From contig NZ_FNIJ01000013.1 of the NCBI RefSeq assembly GCF_900103845.1, positions 1-64,000 of the forward strand: a stretch of 64,000 nt of DNA. Direction: 5' to 3'. How positions within the stretch are numbered: the first letter of the stretch is position 1; every line of letters begins with the position of its first letter. The notes under the pieces were generated by a model. The model was given only the letters and a program-made list of their open reading frames with translations, ran no database searches and had not been told where the DNA came from. Below are positions 63,284 through 64,000 of the stretch, piece after piece. Source of the DNA: Pseudomonas jinjuensis (GTDB lineage Bacteria; Pseudomonadota; Gammaproteobacteria; Pseudomonadales; Pseudomonadaceae). Position numbers and translations under genes: made by a program.

Positions 63284-63340
63284 GAGCGGGCCATGCCCGC
63301 GACCTTCCGGCCCTGCCAATGTCGCGGGCATGGCCCCTAC
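63280..63340. repeat. REP pair overlapping a stop codon
   Basis: GTAGGAGCGGGCCATGCCCG and TCGCGGGCATGGCCCCTAC. The left end contains the TAG stop of the LysR gene. Confidence 0.82.
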
Positions 63341-63355
63341 AGGAATGCAGCACCC

Positions 63356-63440
63356 GTAGGGTGGATCACGCTCCACCGATCCACCATGGCCGCCCATGCG
63401 GCCCCGCAATGGTGGATGAAAAGAGCCTCATCCACCCTAC
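63356..63440. repeat. dispersed inverted repeat, GTAGGGTGGATCA family
   Basis: GTAGGGTGGATCACGCTCCA on the left and GCCTCATCCACCCTAC on the right, with an internal GATCCACCATGG and CAATGGTGGATG pair. Confidence 0.78.
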
Positions 63441-63486
63441 GTTTCTGGTCGACCGCCGTAGGGCGGGTGCAACCCGCCGATAACCG

Positions 63487-64000
63487 TTACAGGTCGCTCT
63501 CCTCCACCGGCCGGACTTTGGCGTTGTCCATGGCATAGGCCGCATCGGCCAGCTGGTTGCTGACCTTCTCCACCTTCAGCGTGCCGCTGACCCACAGCGG
63601 CAGGTAGATGTCGTCGAGCTGGATGCCCTTGGGATAGCGCACCAGCACGATCTGGTTCGGCGGCGGTGGCGGCACGTGGATGCAGGCACCCGGATAGGGC
63701 ACCAGGAAGAACTCGGTGACGCGGCCGCGGGCGTCGTTCTGCAGCGGCACCGGGTAGCCGCCGAGGCGGATGGTCCTGCCGTCCAGCGCGGGCACGGTCT
63801 TCATCGAGTACATCACCGCCGGCAGGCGCCTGTCCTTCTGCTTCAGGCCGTCCTTGTCGGTGAAGGTGCCGTTGGCCTCGGGGCCGGCGTGGTCGATTTC
63901 CGGCATCTCCTCCAGCGCCTTGCGGTCGCTCGGCGGCATCAGCGAGAGCCAGTCGGTTTCCGGGGGTTCGGCGTGGGCCAGGGAGGTCAGCAGCAACAGG
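63487..64000 (-). CDS. DUF3299 secreted protein, 5' end beyond the window
   Basis: The visible 170 or so residues include the end of a signal peptide (LLTSLAHA, cleavage after AHA) and a mature domain with PALDGRTIRLGGYPVPL, FFLVPYPGACIHVPPPPPNQ and a C-terminal LWVSGTLKVEKVSNQLADAAY. This pattern fits the DUF3299 family of periplasmic proteins often found near metal or cell-envelope transport genes. The true start lies outside the right edge. Confidence 0.8.
   Translation of the reverse strand, partial: LLLLTSLAHAEPPETDWLSLMPPSDRKALEEMPEIDHAGPEANGTFTDKDGLKQKDRRLPAVMYSMKTVPALDGRTIRLGGYPVPLQNDARGRVTEFFLVPYPGACIHVPPPPPNQIVLVRYPKGIQLDDIYLPLWVSGTLKVEKVSNQLADAAYAMDNAKVRPVEESDL

Noticed and set aside
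13491..63440. The many repeated hairpins considered as a CRISPR array
   Set aside because: Copies are dispersed singly or in pairs between genes, vary in sequence, and have no regular spacers or cas genes.

Overview
The window is high-GC chromosomal DNA from a Pseudomonas, most likely a relative of P. aeruginosa (for example the nitroreducens/citronellolis/knackmussii side of the genus). This rests on gene content and order: MFS transporter, thioesterase, betA-betB-betI, betT1, then dgcAB-etf, gbcA/gbcB, glyA1-soxBDAG-purU-fdhA, which follows the PAO1 PA5370-PA5421 neighbourhood as I remember it. Dense Pseudomonas REP elements agree. The species is not determined.

Layout. 1-330: three tandem rRNA-type promoters on the minus strand, pointing out of the left edge. 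339-8322: MHS transporter, acyl-CoA thioesterase, choline oxidation genes (betA, betB, betI) and divergent betT, with a palindromic BetI operator between betI and betT. 8351-11960: a TetR-controlled HlyD/ABC efflux operon. 12062-15250: a 59-residue protein, two GNAT acetyltransferases, a hexose-6-phosphate mutarotase and a zapA-like pair. 15480-26992: glycine betaine and dimethylglycine demethylation (etfB, etfA, dgcB, dgcA, a small conserved protein, an M19 dipeptidase, a 28-residue membrane microprotein, gbcA and divergent gbcB). 27188-29236: an EF-G-like GTPase. 29237-30746: 1.5 kb of noncoding DNA made of three diverged tandem units rich in TTATCCACA. 30747-33857: threonine aldolase, a lipoprotein, a stand-alone GATase1-like half-domain and a small secreted protein. 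34143-43540: a creatinine/creatine island (creatinase, MFS, ABC importer, creatininase, amino-acid permease). 43629-45100: a frameshifted PAAR protein plus a small membrane-anchored partner. 45587-56128: gbdR, then glyA1-soxBDAG-purU-fdhA. 56425-63283: polyamine uptake and degradation genes with a LysR regulator. 63487-64000: a DUF3299 protein cut by the right edge.

How it works together. Choline becomes glycine betaine (BetA, BetB), then dimethylglycine (GbcAB), then sarcosine (DgcAB with its electron-transfer flavoprotein), then glycine (SoxBDAG). The freed one-carbon units pass through tetrahydrofolate, PurU and FdhA, and GlyA1 joins glycine to serine. Creatinine becomes creatine (creatininase) and then sarcosine plus urea (creatinase), so the creatinine island feeds the same sarcosine oxidase.

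Main new observation. gbcB, glyA1, creatinase and the creatinine-island ABC operon share a box, GTCGSA-N4-NNYAAA, whose first base lies exactly 36 bp before a YRCAAT -10-like hexamer. Weaker versions at the same offset precede gbcA and the stand-alone GATase1-like gene. This suggests that one GbdR-type activator controls both betaine and creatinine catabolism. The second notable item is the DnaA-box-rich triplicated noncoding region. No tRNA, complete rRNA, CRISPR array or insertion sequence was seen.
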